Made by a program: the position numbers and the translations under genes. This document shows positions 1 to 8,784 of a stretch of DNA of 55,605 nucleotides, in pieces. A model generated the notes under the pieces. That model was not told where the DNA came from, ran no database searches, and saw only the letters and a list, made by a program, of their open reading frames with translations. Source of the DNA: Streptomyces sp. ISL-12 (GTDB taxonomy: Bacteria > Actinomycetota > Actinomycetes > Streptomycetales > Streptomycetaceae); the NCBI RefSeq assembly GCF_018614415.1, contig NZ_JAGGOO010000074.1, positions 1-55,605 on the forward strand. The letters run 5' to 3'. How positions within the stretch are numbered: position 1 is the first letter of the stretch; each line of letters begins with the position of its first letter.

Positions 1-67
1 GGCTCGGGCTCGGGCTCGGGCTGGGGCTCGGGCTCGGGCTGGGGCTCGGGGTCGCGGTCGGGGACAT
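1..67 (-). CDS. Partial gene start, Pro-Ser repeat protein (runs off the left edge)
   Basis: On the minus strand an ATG at 67 opens a frame reading MSPTATPSPSPS followed by PS repeats up to the window edge. A GAGG motif lies about 6 nt upstream of the ATG. The repeat comes from GGCTCG/GGCTGG hexanucleotide units on the plus strand. Only about 22 codons are visible, so function is unknown. It could be the Pro-rich tail of a membrane or secreted protein, or simply repeat DNA that happens to stay open. Confidence 0.35.
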   Translation of the reverse strand, partial: MSPTATPSPSPSPSPSPSPSPS

Positions 68-106
68 GGGGGCCTCGCTGTTCTGTCCGTCGGTCGTACG
101 CGCATG

Positions 107-149
107 CTGCCGCACCCCCGGTCGCGGCGGGCGACAGGGGGTGCGGCAG
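107..149. terminator. Perfect 13-bp hairpin after the MFS gene
   Basis: CTGCCGCACCCCC (107-119) pairs perfectly with GGGGGTGCGGCAG (137-149) around a 17-nt loop. It lies just downstream of the stop of the minus-strand MFS gene. It has no U-tract, as is common in Streptomyces. Confidence 0.75.
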
Positions 150-165
150 AGCGGTCCCGGACGGG

Positions 166-1920
166 TCAGGCGGAGACCGTCTCGCCCGGCAGGGACAGGT
201 CGAGGTCGACCGGGTGGCCGGTGCCGGTGTGGGTCGCCGAGTGGGCGAGCGGGCCGTGCCCCGCGGCGCGGGCGGCCAGGACGTACGGGCCCGGGGCGGG
301 CACGGGCAGCGCGTAGCCGCCGTCGGGCGCGGAGAGGGCCGCGCCCGCCTGCCGTCCGTGCCGGTCGATCAGCGTGACCTTGGCACGGGCGACGGGCGTG
401 CCGTCGGCGGCCAGGACACGGCCGCGGAAGCCGCGCAGCACCTCTCCGGCCAGTACTTCCTCGGCGCGGGCCAGGTTGGCGTCCTCCTCGCTGCTCGCGC
501 GCAGCTGGGTGTGGGCGGAGGGGCGGCGCCGGGGGAGGAAGAACGCGAAGACCAGGCCGGCGGCGACCGCGGCCGTCGCGATCAGGAACGAGACGCGGAA
601 GCCGTGCATCGTCGGGACGGCGACGCCCCCGACGTCGTCGGCGGTGTTGGCCAGCACCATGCCGATGACGGCGCTGGACACCGACGTACCGATGGACCGC
701 ATCAGGGTGTTGAGGCCGTTGGCCGCGCCCGTCTCCGAGGCCGGGACCGCGCCGATGATCAGCGCGGGCAGCGAGGAGTAGGCGAGGCCGATACCGGCGC
801 CGAGCAGCACCGAGGTGACGACCGTCTGCCAGGCGGCGCTCATCAGGCCGAGGCCGCCGCCGTAGCCGACCGCGATGACCAGCAGGCCGACGATGAGGGT
901 GGTGCGGGGGCCGTAGCGGGCGGAGAGACGGGCGTAGACCGGGGCCGTGAACATCATCGTCAGGCCGAGCGGCGCCACGCACAGGCCGGCGACGACCATC
1001 GACTGGCCGAGGCCGTAGCCGGTGGCGGCGGGCAGCTGGAGGAGCTGGGGGAGGACCAGGGAGACGACGTAGAAGGAGACGCCGACCATGATCGAGGCCA
1101 GGTTGGTGAGCAGGACCTCGCGGCGTGCGGTGGTGCGCAGGTCCACGAGGGGGGCCTTGACGCGCAGTTCCATCAGGCCCCACAGCAGCAGGACGACGAC
1201 GGCGGCGGTGAACAGGCCGAGGGTGGTGGGCGACGACCAGCCCCAGTCGCTGCCCTTGGTGATGGGCAGGAGGAAGAGCACCAGGCCGGCGGAGAGGCCG
1301 AGGGCGCCGGGGAGGTCGAAGGTGCCCTTGGCGCGCAGCGGGGACTCCGGTACGACGGCCAGGGTCAGGGCGATGGAGAGGATGCCGAGGCCGGCGGCGC
1401 CGTAGAACAGGGCGTGCCAGTCGGCGTGCTGCGCGACGAGGGCGGCGGCGGGCAGGGCGAGGCCGCCGCCGACGCCGATCGAGGAGCTCATCAGCGCCAT
1501 CGCCGAGCCGAGCCGTTCGCGCGGCAGCATGTCGCGCATCAGGCCGATGCCGAGGGGTATCGCGCCCATCGCGAAGCCCTGGAGCGTACGGCCGACGATC
1601 ATCGGGAGCAGGGCGTCGGTGAACGCGCTGACCAGCGCGCCGACCACCATCACGGCCAGGCTGAGGATCAGCATGCGCCGCTTGCCGTAGAGGTCGCCGA
1701 GGCGGCCCATGATCGGCGTGGCGACGGCTCCGGACAGGAGCGTGGAGGTCAGCACCCAGGTGGCGTTGCTGGGCGTGGTCTCCAGGAGTCGGGGCAGGTC
1801 CTTGATGACCGGGACGAGCAGGGTCTGCATCACCGCGACGACGATGCCCGCGAAGGCGAGGACCGGGACGGTGGCCCCGGTCGCTCGCCCGGTGGGTTCG
1901 TCGGTCGTCGTGTGGCTCAT
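166..1920 (-). CDS. MFS drug-efflux transporter with C-terminal carboxypeptidase-regulatory-like domain
   Basis: 584 aa. Residues 1 to about 470 form a 14-helix-type MFS exporter (DHA2/EmrB-like) with the A-motif GRLGDLYGKRR between helices 2 and 3, so it is predicted to expel small hydrophobic compounds by proton antiport. After the last helix a charged linker leads into about 85 residues (GFRGRVLAADGTPVARAKVTL, then GGYALPVPAPG) that look like a carboxypeptidase-regulatory-like beta-sandwich, an unusual addition for an MFS protein. The ATG at 1920 is preferred over the longer upstream frame because GGAGG lies 10 nt upstream and the MFS fold begins there. Confidence 0.9.
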   Translation of the reverse strand: MSHTTTDEPTGRATGATVPVLAFAGIVVAVMQTLLVPVIKDLPRLLETTPSNATWVLTSTLLSGAVATPIMGRLGDLYGKRRMLILSLAVMVVGALVSAFTDALLPMIVGRTLQGFAMGAIPLGIGLMRDMLPRERLGSAMALMSSSIGVGGGLALPAAALVAQHADWHALFYGAAGLGILSIALTLAVVPESPLRAKGTFDLPGALGLSAGLVLFLLPITKGSDWGWSSPTTLGLFTAAVVVLLLWGLMELRVKAPLVDLRTTARREVLLTNLASIMVGVSFYVVSLVLPQLLQLPAATGYGLGQSMVVAGLCVAPLGLTMMFTAPVYARLSARYGPRTTLIVGLLVIAVGYGGGLGLMSAAWQTVVTSVLLGAGIGLAYSSLPALIIGAVPASETGAANGLNTLMRSIGTSVSSAVIGMVLANTADDVGGVAVPTMHGFRVSFLIATAAVAAGLVFAFFLPRRRPSAHTQLRASSEEDANLARAEEVLAGEVLRGFRGRVLAADGTPVARAKVTLIDRHGRQAGAALSAPDGGYALPVPAPGPYVLAARAAGHGPLAHSATHTGTGHPVDLDLSLPGETVSA

Positions 1921-2068
1921 TGCGTGCGGTCCTCCGGGACGGGTGTGAGCGGATGCGTGCGAGGACGTACGCGCAGGGGCGGCGTACGGGATGTGTGTAT
2001 GCCCAACCTGGTTTGCCGAAGCACCTATTCCGTTGCTTCGAGTCCCTAAGTAATTCTTGACCTGCTCT

Positions 2069-2710
2069 TTAGATCCAGCCTTGGTGGCGGGCCTCGCGGA
2101 GGGCTTCCGCGCGGTTGCGGGTGCCGGTCTTGCCGATGGCGGCGGAGAGGTAGTTGCGGACCGTGGACTCGGACAGGTGCAGGGCGGCGGCGATGTCGGC
2201 GACGGTGGCGCCGTCCGCGGAGGCGGTGAGGACGTCGCACTCACGGGGGGTGAGCGGGCTCGGACCGGCGCTGAGCGCGGCGGCGGCCAGGGCCGGGTCG
2301 ATGACGGTCTCGCCGGCGAGGACGCGGCGGATGGTGCCGGCGAGTTCCTCGACGGGGCCGTCCTTGACGAGGAAACCGGCGGCGCCGGCCTCCATCGCGC
2401 GCCGGAGGTAGCCGGGCCGGCCGAAGGTCGTGAGGATCAGCACCCGGCAGTCCGGGGCCCGCTCGCTCAGCTCGGCGGCGGCGTCGAGGCCGCTGCGGCC
2501 CGGCAGCTCGATGTCCAGGAGGGCGACGTGGGGGCGGTGCGCGAGAACGGCCTCGACGATCGCGTCGCCGGTGGCCACCTGCGCGACGACCTCGATGTCC
2601 TCCTCCATGCCGAGCAGCAGCGCGAGCGCGCCGCGCATCATGCCCTGGTCCTCGGCGAGGAGGACGCGCGCCGGTGCCGGTCCGTACGCAGCCTGCGGCG
2701 TCTCGTCCAT
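2069..2710 (-). CDS. NarL/LuxR-family response regulator
   Basis: 213 aa. An N-terminal receiver domain has acidic residues E20/D21, phospho-acceptor D66 in LLDIELPGRSG, T94 and K116. A C-terminal LuxR-type HTH (LTPRECDVL, then ATVADIAAALHLSESTVRNYL) follows. It is the predicted partner of the kinase just upstream on the same strand. The ATG at 2710 has no clear ribosome site. An alternative GTG at 2953 overlaps the kinase stop (GTGA) and is in frame, which would add 81 residues encoded largely by a 75-bp tandem repeat. The target genes are unknown; the adjacent MFS exporter is a plausible one. Confidence 0.9.
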   Translation of the reverse strand: MDETPQAAYGPAPARVLLAEDQGMMRGALALLLGMEEDIEVVAQVATGDAIVEAVLAHRPHVALLDIELPGRSGLDAAAELSERAPDCRVLILTTFGRPGYLRRAMEAGAAGFLVKDGPVEELAGTIRRVLAGETVIDPALAAAALSAGPSPLTPRECDVLTASADGATVADIAAALHLSESTVRNYLSAAIGKTGTRNRAEALREARHQGWI

Positions 2711-2798
2711 GGGCCCAGAGTACGGGCGCCGTCGCGGGCCGGAGCGGGGGCGAGCCGCGTCCCGCGCCCGGCCGGAGGCGGGGCGAATCCCCTCCCGC

Positions 2799-2947
2799 GC
2801 CCGGCCGGAGGCGGTCCGTTCCGGGGCGGGGACGGCGACCCGGCCGCCCTCCGAGGAACGGCGGGCCGCCCCCGCCCGGCCGGAGGCGGTCCGTTCCGGG
2901 GCGGGGACGGCGACCCGGCCGCCCTCCGAGGAACGGCGGGCCGCCCT
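2799..2947. repeat. Two tandem copies of a 75-bp unit, with a degenerate partial copy before them
   Basis: The block starting CCGGCCGGAGGCGGTCC at 2801 is repeated at 2876 with exactly 75-bp spacing and near identity to about 2947. A shorter related piece (CGCGCCCGGCCGGAGGCGG) occurs at about 2763-2780. The period is 25 codons, so the reading frame running into the response regulator stays open across it. Confidence 0.85.
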
Positions 2948-2949
2948 GC

Positions 2950-4311
2950 TCACCTCCCCGTGCCCCCCGCCGCCGCCGAGACCGCGCCGGCCGCGTCCCC
3001 CACCGGCAGCTCCGCCCGCACCTCGAACCCGCCCCGCCCCGTCACCCCGGCCGTCAGCACCCCGCCCGCCGCGGCGAGGCGTTCCGCCAGACCGGTCAGG
3101 CCGGTGCCGGGGGTGCCGGGGGTGCCGGGGGTGCCGGGGGCGCCGGTCAGGCTCATGCCCGGGCCGCCGGGGCCGCCGGTAAAGCCCATGCCCGGACCGC
3201 CCGGACCGCCTGGCACGCCGGGGACACCGGCCAGGCCCGTCCCCGGCCCACCGGGAACACCGGGGGCGTCGGCCGTCCCCGTCCCCGGCCCGTCGTCCGT
3301 GACGGTCAGCCGGACCCGCCCCGCACCGCCGAGCAGCGTGATCTCGCAGCGGCTCGCCCCGCTGTGCCGTACGACGTTCGTCACCGCCTCCCGTACCACC
3401 CACCCGAGCAGTGCCTCGGTCCCCGGCGGCAGTGGCGGGCCCGAGCGGCGCACCACCGGTTCCACGTCGGCGGCGCGCAGCGCGGAGCGGGCCCGGTCCA
3501 GCTCCGTACCGAGGCTGCCCTCGCGGTAGCCCGTCACCGCCTCCCGGATCTCGGTGAGCGCCTGCCGGCCCACCGCCTCGATGTCGGTCACCTGGGTGAC
3601 GGCCGCCGCGGGGTCACGGGCGGACAGCCGGCGGGCGGCCTCCGCCTTCACCACGATCACCGACAGGGTGTGGCCCAGCAGATCGTGCAGGTCGCGGGAG
3701 AAACGCAGCCGCTCCTCGGCCACCGCGCGCCGGGCCAGTTCCTCGCGGGCGGCCCGCAGTTCCCGTACCGCGTCGGACAGGCCCAGGATCGCCGCCGTCA
3801 CCATCGTCGACAGCAGCGTGCCGTACGCGATGTTCAGGCCGTTCCAGCCGTCCTTGACGCCCGTGACCACCCCCGCCAGGGCCGCCAGGGCCCAGCCCCA
3901 TCGGGCCAGCCGCCGCCCGCGCAGGGCCGCGCCCGCCGCCAGGCCCAGCAGCGGGAAGAACAGCGCCCAGGTGCCGCCGTAGGCGAGCGTCAGGGCGCAG
4001 GTCAGCAGGCCCATCAGGAGCAGGGCCGACCGCGTCGACGGCGCCCGGCGCCTGGTCCGGTCGAAGGAGCGGAAGGTGACGTAGACGTACAGCGAGTTGA
4101 AGGCGAGCAGGCCCGCGCCGGCGAGGACGGGGTCGGACGTGTCGTCCTGGAAGAGGTTGGCGAGCGAGCCCAGGCCCATCAGCAGCCAGGGGAGCAGGGC
4201 GAAGCCGGTGGGCGGCGGGCCCGGCGTCCCCTCCCGGCCGCGCGGCTCGCGCGCCAGGTCCCAGGCGTCCAGTCGGCAGGAGATCCCGCGCAGCGCTCGT
4301 GGCCGAGTCAT
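2950..4311 (-). CDS. Sensor histidine kinase (HisKA_3/NarX-DesK type) with a collagen-like insert
   Basis: 453 aa. Residues 37-175 contain five or six membrane helices. The dimerisation helix has FSRDLHDLLGH with phospho-acceptor H209. The ATPase domain has the N box REAVTNVVRHSG (about 307-318) and the G1 box DDGPG (339-343). Between G1 and the second glycine box (GTGLTGLAERL, about 402-412) family members normally have a short lid; here about 58 residues of Gly-Pro-rich GxP triplets are inserted (344-402). It pairs with the response regulator downstream. The stimulus is unknown. The ATG at 4311 is the only good start. Confidence 0.9.
   Translation of the reverse strand: MTRPRALRGISCRLDAWDLAREPRGREGTPGPPPTGFALLPWLLMGLGSLANLFQDDTSDPVLAGAGLLAFNSLYVYVTFRSFDRTRRRAPSTRSALLLMGLLTCALTLAYGGTWALFFPLLGLAAGAALRGRRLARWGWALAALAGVVTGVKDGWNGLNIAYGTLLSTMVTAAILGLSDAVRELRAAREELARRAVAEERLRFSRDLHDLLGHTLSVIVVKAEAARRLSARDPAAAVTQVTDIEAVGRQALTEIREAVTGYREGSLGTELDRARSALRAADVEPVVRRSGPPLPPGTEALLGWVVREAVTNVVRHSGASRCEITLLGGAGRVRLTVTDDGPGTGTADAPGVPGGPGTGLAGVPGVPGGPGGPGMGFTGGPGGPGMSLTGAPGTPGTPGTPGTGLTGLAERLAAAGGVLTAGVTGRGGFEVRAELPVGDAAGAVSAAAGGTGR
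3090..3285. repeat. Gly-Pro-encoding (GGx-CCx) repeats inside the kinase gene
   Basis: Tandem 9-bp units such as GGTGCCGGG (3110-3140) and longer related units encode collagen-like GTP, GGP and GVP triplets in the ATP-lid region of the kinase. Some units repeat as larger blocks that include GTGLAG, MGFTG and MSLTG, which resemble copies of the native GTGLTG box. Confidence 0.85.
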
Positions 4312-4345
4312 GGTCCTTGTCTTCCCCTTCCGGCCTCATGTCTCC

Positions 4346-4375
4346 GGTCCGGTCCGGTCCGGTCCTGTCCGGTCT
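4346..4375. repeat. GGTCC pentanucleotide repeat
   Basis: Four perfect GGTCC units followed by degenerate ones lie in the divergent intergenic region (4312-4497) between the kinase and the dehydratase gene. Confidence 0.8.
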
Positions 4376-4497
4376 GTCGGGCCCGATTCTGGTCGCGGGG
4401 CGGCAGGGCGCGGCAGAGACGCCCGTACGGCTTCCGGCGGGACGAATGTCCTGGTTCCCTCGGAGCAGCCAGTGCCCCGACCGCCGTCAGGAGAACC

Positions 4498-5493
<996 letters not shown>

Positions 5494-5504
5494 CGTGCCG
5501 TGAC

Positions 5505-5550
5505 ACGCGTCGGCCCCGCCCGTCATGGTGACCGGGCGGGGCCGACGCGT
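5505..5550. terminator. Bidirectional terminator hairpin
   Basis: An 18-bp perfect inverted repeat: 5505-5522 pairs with 5533-5550 around a 10-nt loop. It separates the convergent dehydratase gene (+) and the small minus-strand ORF. Confidence 0.9.
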
Positions 5551-5558
5551 ACGTCGTG

Positions 5559-5732
5559 TCAGGCGGCGGCCGTCCCGCTCTGCTCGGCCGGCTTGCGATG
5601 ACGGCCCTGCGGGGCCGTCTCGCCGTCCTGCACGGAGACCGGACCGCGGTGCCGGCCGTGGCCGGAGTCGGTCGTCGTCCGAACGTCGGCACCGTCGGCC
5701 CGCATCGGCTGGTTCGTGCTGGCGTCGTTCAT
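5559..5732 (-). CDS. Small hydrophilic protein, 57 aa, unknown function
   Basis: An ATG at 5732 (MNDASTNQPMRADGADV...) reads 57 codons to TGA at 5559-5561 and ends next to the strong bidirectional terminator. The protein is polar, rich in Gly, Thr, Gln, His and Arg, with no membrane segment or known motif. Placement immediately before a terminator supports expression. The ribosome site is weak. It may be a conserved Streptomyces small protein, but this cannot be proven from sequence alone. Confidence 0.5.
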   Translation of the reverse strand: MNDASTNQPMRADGADVRTTTDSGHGRHRGPVSVQDGETAPQGRHRKPAEQSGTAAA

Positions 5733-5830
5733 CGGAAGGAATTCACCCCGTCAACATGATCTTTCTAACAGCCGAAGGAGTGTAACCGGCACGCCTCGGG
5801 GGCGAATCCAGACGGCCGCGCCAACCGGCA

Positions 5831-6976
5831 CTACTTTGTTACAAGCCGCGCCAGCGGGGCCTCCTGGAGCGGAACCGGACGGGGCGAGACCTCCGCCGCC
5901 GGGGGCTCCGGGGCCGGCTCGGGTTCCGGGTCCGGATCTCCCGGCACGGCCAGCGCGGCCACGGCGCAGGGCAGTTCCGCCGTGGCGTACGGCAGCCGGA
6001 GCAGGCCGTCGGCGGACCACCAGCCCGCGCCGGCCAGCCAGCCGCGCGGCGCGGGCAACTGGTGCAGTTGCCGCCGGTCGGGCCGCCACATCCCGACCCA
6101 GCTGCCCGTCGGGCCGTCCACCCGCAGCGCCACCGCGCACCGCTCCGGCGTCAGCATCTGGCCGGGCTGGATCGCGAACGGCGTCAGGGCGCGGTCCGGC
6201 AGCCGCAGGCACCGCGGGAACCGCACCGGCAGCGTGCTGCCCAGCACCCCCCAGCCCAGCCGGGCCCGCCCGGGGGAGGGCGCGTCGGAGCGGATCAGCA
6301 GCAGCCCGCTGTCCGGGTCGGCCAGCAGCAGCCGGTCGTCGCTGCCGGCGGCGATCTGGAGCAGGGGCGAGACCTCACCGCCCCGCTCCAGGTCCACGAC
6401 GACCGTCTTGACGACCGGCCCGGCGGGCCCGGCCTCCTCCCGGTCGAGCGCGAGTATCCGGGCCGTACGGTCCAGCCACACCCCGCCCGAGCAGCGGCCC
6501 GGCACCTCGGCCAGGTGCTCAGGGCCGAAGGCGCCGCCGGCCACCAGCCACACGGACGCCGACCGCGGGCCGACTTCCAGGGCGTACGCCGTCTCGCCGT
6601 CCGGCGCCGGCGGCAGCAGCCGCAGCCGGGTCCCGTCGTCCGGGCACTCCACGCCGCCCATCGGCAGCTCACCGGTGCCGGGCCCCTGGGTCGGGTACAG
6701 CAGCGTGAAGACGTGCCGGCCGCCCGCCCGGCGGTGGATCAGCACCCGTCCGTCGCCCATCGGCTGCACCTCGGTGCCCGGCTCCTCCGGCTGGTCGCCG
6801 GGCAGCGGCACCGCGTACGGCTCGGGACCGTCCAGCGTCCAGCGCTCCGGGTAACGGGCCCCGTCACGGCCGGCCAGCCGGGCCGCGTACGCCGCGTCCA
6901 CGGTGAGGGAACAGCCCGCCCGCGGTGTCCCGTCGCTTCCCTGGTCCGCCGAAGGCTCGATAGCACAGGCTGTCAT
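5831..6976 (-). CDS. Conserved hypothetical protein, 381 aa
   Basis: The ATG at 6976 follows GGAGGTGA with ideal spacing. The protein is soluble, Trp/Gly-rich, with repeated short beta-strand-like stretches (GRVLIHRRAGGRHVFTLLYP, ASVWLVAGGAFG, DRLLLADPDSGLLLIRSD) that suggest a WD/beta-propeller-like fold. The C-terminus holds a DPEPEPAPEPP acidic-proline tail. No catalytic motif was recognised. It is divergent from the nif3-like operon across a 208-bp intergenic region. Confidence 0.8.
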   Translation of the reverse strand: MTACAIEPSADQGSDGTPRAGCSLTVDAAYAARLAGRDGARYPERWTLDGPEPYAVPLPGDQPEEPGTEVQPMGDGRVLIHRRAGGRHVFTLLYPTQGPGTGELPMGGVECPDDGTRLRLLPPAPDGETAYALEVGPRSASVWLVAGGAFGPEHLAEVPGRCSGGVWLDRTARILALDREEAGPAGPVVKTVVVDLERGGEVSPLLQIAAGSDDRLLLADPDSGLLLIRSDAPSPGRARLGWGVLGSTLPVRFPRCLRLPDRALTPFAIQPGQMLTPERCAVALRVDGPTGSWVGMWRPDRRQLHQLPAPRGWLAGAGWWSADGLLRLPYATAELPCAVAALAVPGDPDPEPEPAPEPPAAEVSPRPVPLQEAPLARLVTK

Positions 6977-7184
6977 CGTTCGGTCACCTCCGGCGACGAA
7001 GCTAGTTTCGTACGCACGGACGTGGTCCCGACGACCGTCCGCTTCACACAAACGGATGGAAGCGAAACGGTTCGCCTGAGGATCGAGCGGCGGATGTGCT
7101 GGTCCCGGCCGGGTCGCGGGCGGGCGGGGAACGGGGCGGCGGTGGCGGTACTGCGCCGCGAAACAGGCAGGTAGCCTTGGGTCC

Positions 7185-8024
7185 GTGCCCCGTCTGTCAG
7201 AAGTCATCGCCGCGCTGGAGAACCTGTGGCCCGCCGAGCGGGCCGAGTCCTGGGACGCGGTCGGCACCGTCACGGGGGAGCCCGGCCAGGACGTCCAGCG
7301 GGTCCTGTTCGCCGTCGACCCCGTCCAGGAGATCGTCGACGAGGCGGTGGACCTCGGCGCCGACCTGCTGGTCACCCACCACCCCCTGTACCTGCGGGGC
7401 ACGACCACGGTCGCCGCCTCCACCTTCAAGGGCCGCGTGGTGCACACGCTCATCAAGCACGACATCGCGCTGCACGTCGCCCACACCAACGCCGACACCG
7501 CCGACCCGGGCGTCTCGGACGCGCTGGCCGGCGCCCTGGACCTGCGGGTCACGGGGCCGCTGGTGCCGGACGCCACCGACCCCGCCGGGCGCCGCGGCCT
7601 CGGCCGGATCTGCGCCCTGGACCACCCGCTGACCGTCCGCGAGCTGGCCGCCCGAGCCGCCGCCCGGATGCCCGCAACCGCGCAGGGCATCCGCGTCGCC
7701 GGCGCCCCCGAGGCCCTGGTCCGCACGGTCGCCGTCAGCGGCGGCTCCGGCGACAGCCTCTTCGAGCACGTACGGGCGGCCGGTGTCGACGCCTTCCTCA
7801 CCGCGGACCTGCGCCACCACCCGGCGTCCGAGGCCGTGGCGCAGGGCCCCCTCGCGCTGCTGGACGCCGCGCACTGGGCCACCGAGTGGCCCTGGTGCGA
7901 ACTGGCCGCGAGCCAGCTCGACGAGATCTCCGACCGGCACGGATGGGACCTGCGCGTCCACGTCTCGAAGACGGTCACCGACCCCTGGACCAGCCACTCC
8001 CCTTCACCTGGAGCCCCCAACTGA
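7185..8024 (+). CDS. Nif3-like dinuclear metal center protein (GTP cyclohydrolase I type 2 homologue)
   Basis: 279 aa. Metal-binding features of the NIF3 family are present: WDAVGTVTG near the start, LVTHHPLYLRG (about residues 63-73, His ligands), HVAHTNADTAD (about 97-107) and a C-terminal HWATEW. The family forms toroidal hexamers with a two-metal site; its physiological substrate is unsettled. It is first in a three-gene run with the zinc-ribbon protein and RNase HI. There is no Shine-Dalgarno; TAGCCT at 7172-7177 lies 7 nt before the GTG, which suggests a leaderless transcript. Confidence 0.92.
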   Translation: MPRLSEVIAALENLWPAERAESWDAVGTVTGEPGQDVQRVLFAVDPVQEIVDEAVDLGADLLVTHHPLYLRGTTTVAASTFKGRVVHTLIKHDIALHVAHTNADTADPGVSDALAGALDLRVTGPLVPDATDPAGRRGLGRICALDHPLTVRELAARAAARMPATAQGIRVAGAPEALVRTVAVSGGSGDSLFEHVRAAGVDAFLTADLRHHPASEAVAQGPLALLDAAHWATEWPWCELAASQLDEISDRHGWDLRVHVSKTVTDPWTSHSPSPGAPN

Positions 8025-8764
8025 ACGCCGCGCCCGCCGACCAGATCCGACTCCTCGACGTCCAGGCCCTCGACGTCCGCCTCCAGCAGCTCGCGCACAA
8101 GCGCCGGTCGCTGCCCGAGCACGCCGAGCTGGAGTCGCTGAGCAAGGACGCCACCCAGCTGCGCGACCTGCTCGTCGCCGCGCAGACCGAGGAGAGCGAC
8201 TGCGCCCGCGAGCAGACCAAGGCCGAGCAGGACGTGGACCAGGTGCGCCAGCGCGCCGCCCGCGACCAGCAGCGCCTGGACTCCGGTGCCGTCACCTCCC
8301 CGAAGGACCTGGAGAACCTCCAGCGCGAGATCGCCTCCCTCGCCAAGCGCCAGGGCGACCTGGAGGACGTGGTCCTGGAGGTGATGGAGCGCCGCGAGTC
8401 CGCCCAGCAGCGGGTCGCCGAGCTGACCGAGCGGGTCGCCTCCGTGCAGGCGAAGATCGACGACGCGACCGGACGCCGGGACGCCGCCTTCGAGGAGATC
8501 GACGGCGAGGCCGCCTCGGTGACCAAGGAGCGCGAGGTCGTCGCCGGTTCCGTCCCCGCCGACCTGCTCAAGCTCTACGACAAGCTCCGCGAGCAGCAGG
8601 GCGGCATCGGCGCGGCCAAGCTCTACCAGCGCACCTGCCAGGGCTGCCGCCAGGAGCTGGCGATCACCGACATCAACGAGATCCGCGCGGCGGCCCCCGA
8701 CACGGTGGTGCGGTGCGAGAACTGCCGTCGCATTCTCGTCCGTACGTCCGACTCGGGACTGTAG
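8021..8764 (+). CDS. Coiled-coil protein with C4 zinc ribbon (CTG start)
   Basis: 247 aa. Residues 1 to about 190 form a long helical coiled coil; the C-terminus has CQGCRQEL and CENCRRIL, a four-cysteine zinc ribbon. Proteins of this type (CT398-like) are thought to act as nucleic-acid or secretion-related chaperones, but no activity is established. In frame there is no ATG, GTG or TTG before about residue 70. CTG at 8021 is preceded 7 nt upstream by GGAG (8010-8013) and overlaps the Nif3 stop as CTGA, so a CTG start with translational coupling is the best reading. Confidence 0.88.
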   Translation: MNAAPADQIRLLDVQALDVRLQQLAHKRRSLPEHAELESLSKDATQLRDLLVAAQTEESDCAREQTKAEQDVDQVRQRAARDQQRLDSGAVTSPKDLENLQREIASLAKRQGDLEDVVLEVMERRESAQQRVAELTERVASVQAKIDDATGRRDAAFEEIDGEAASVTKEREVVAGSVPADLLKLYDKLREQQGGIGAAKLYQRTCQGCRQELAITDINEIRAAAPDTVVRCENCRRILVRTSDSGL

Positions 8765-8784
8765 GTCTTCTGAGGGTGGTGGCT

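Noticed and set aside
214..2049. 611-codon plus-strand ORF
   Set aside because: Antisense shadow of the MFS gene with low-complexity Gly/Ala/Asp/Gln composition.
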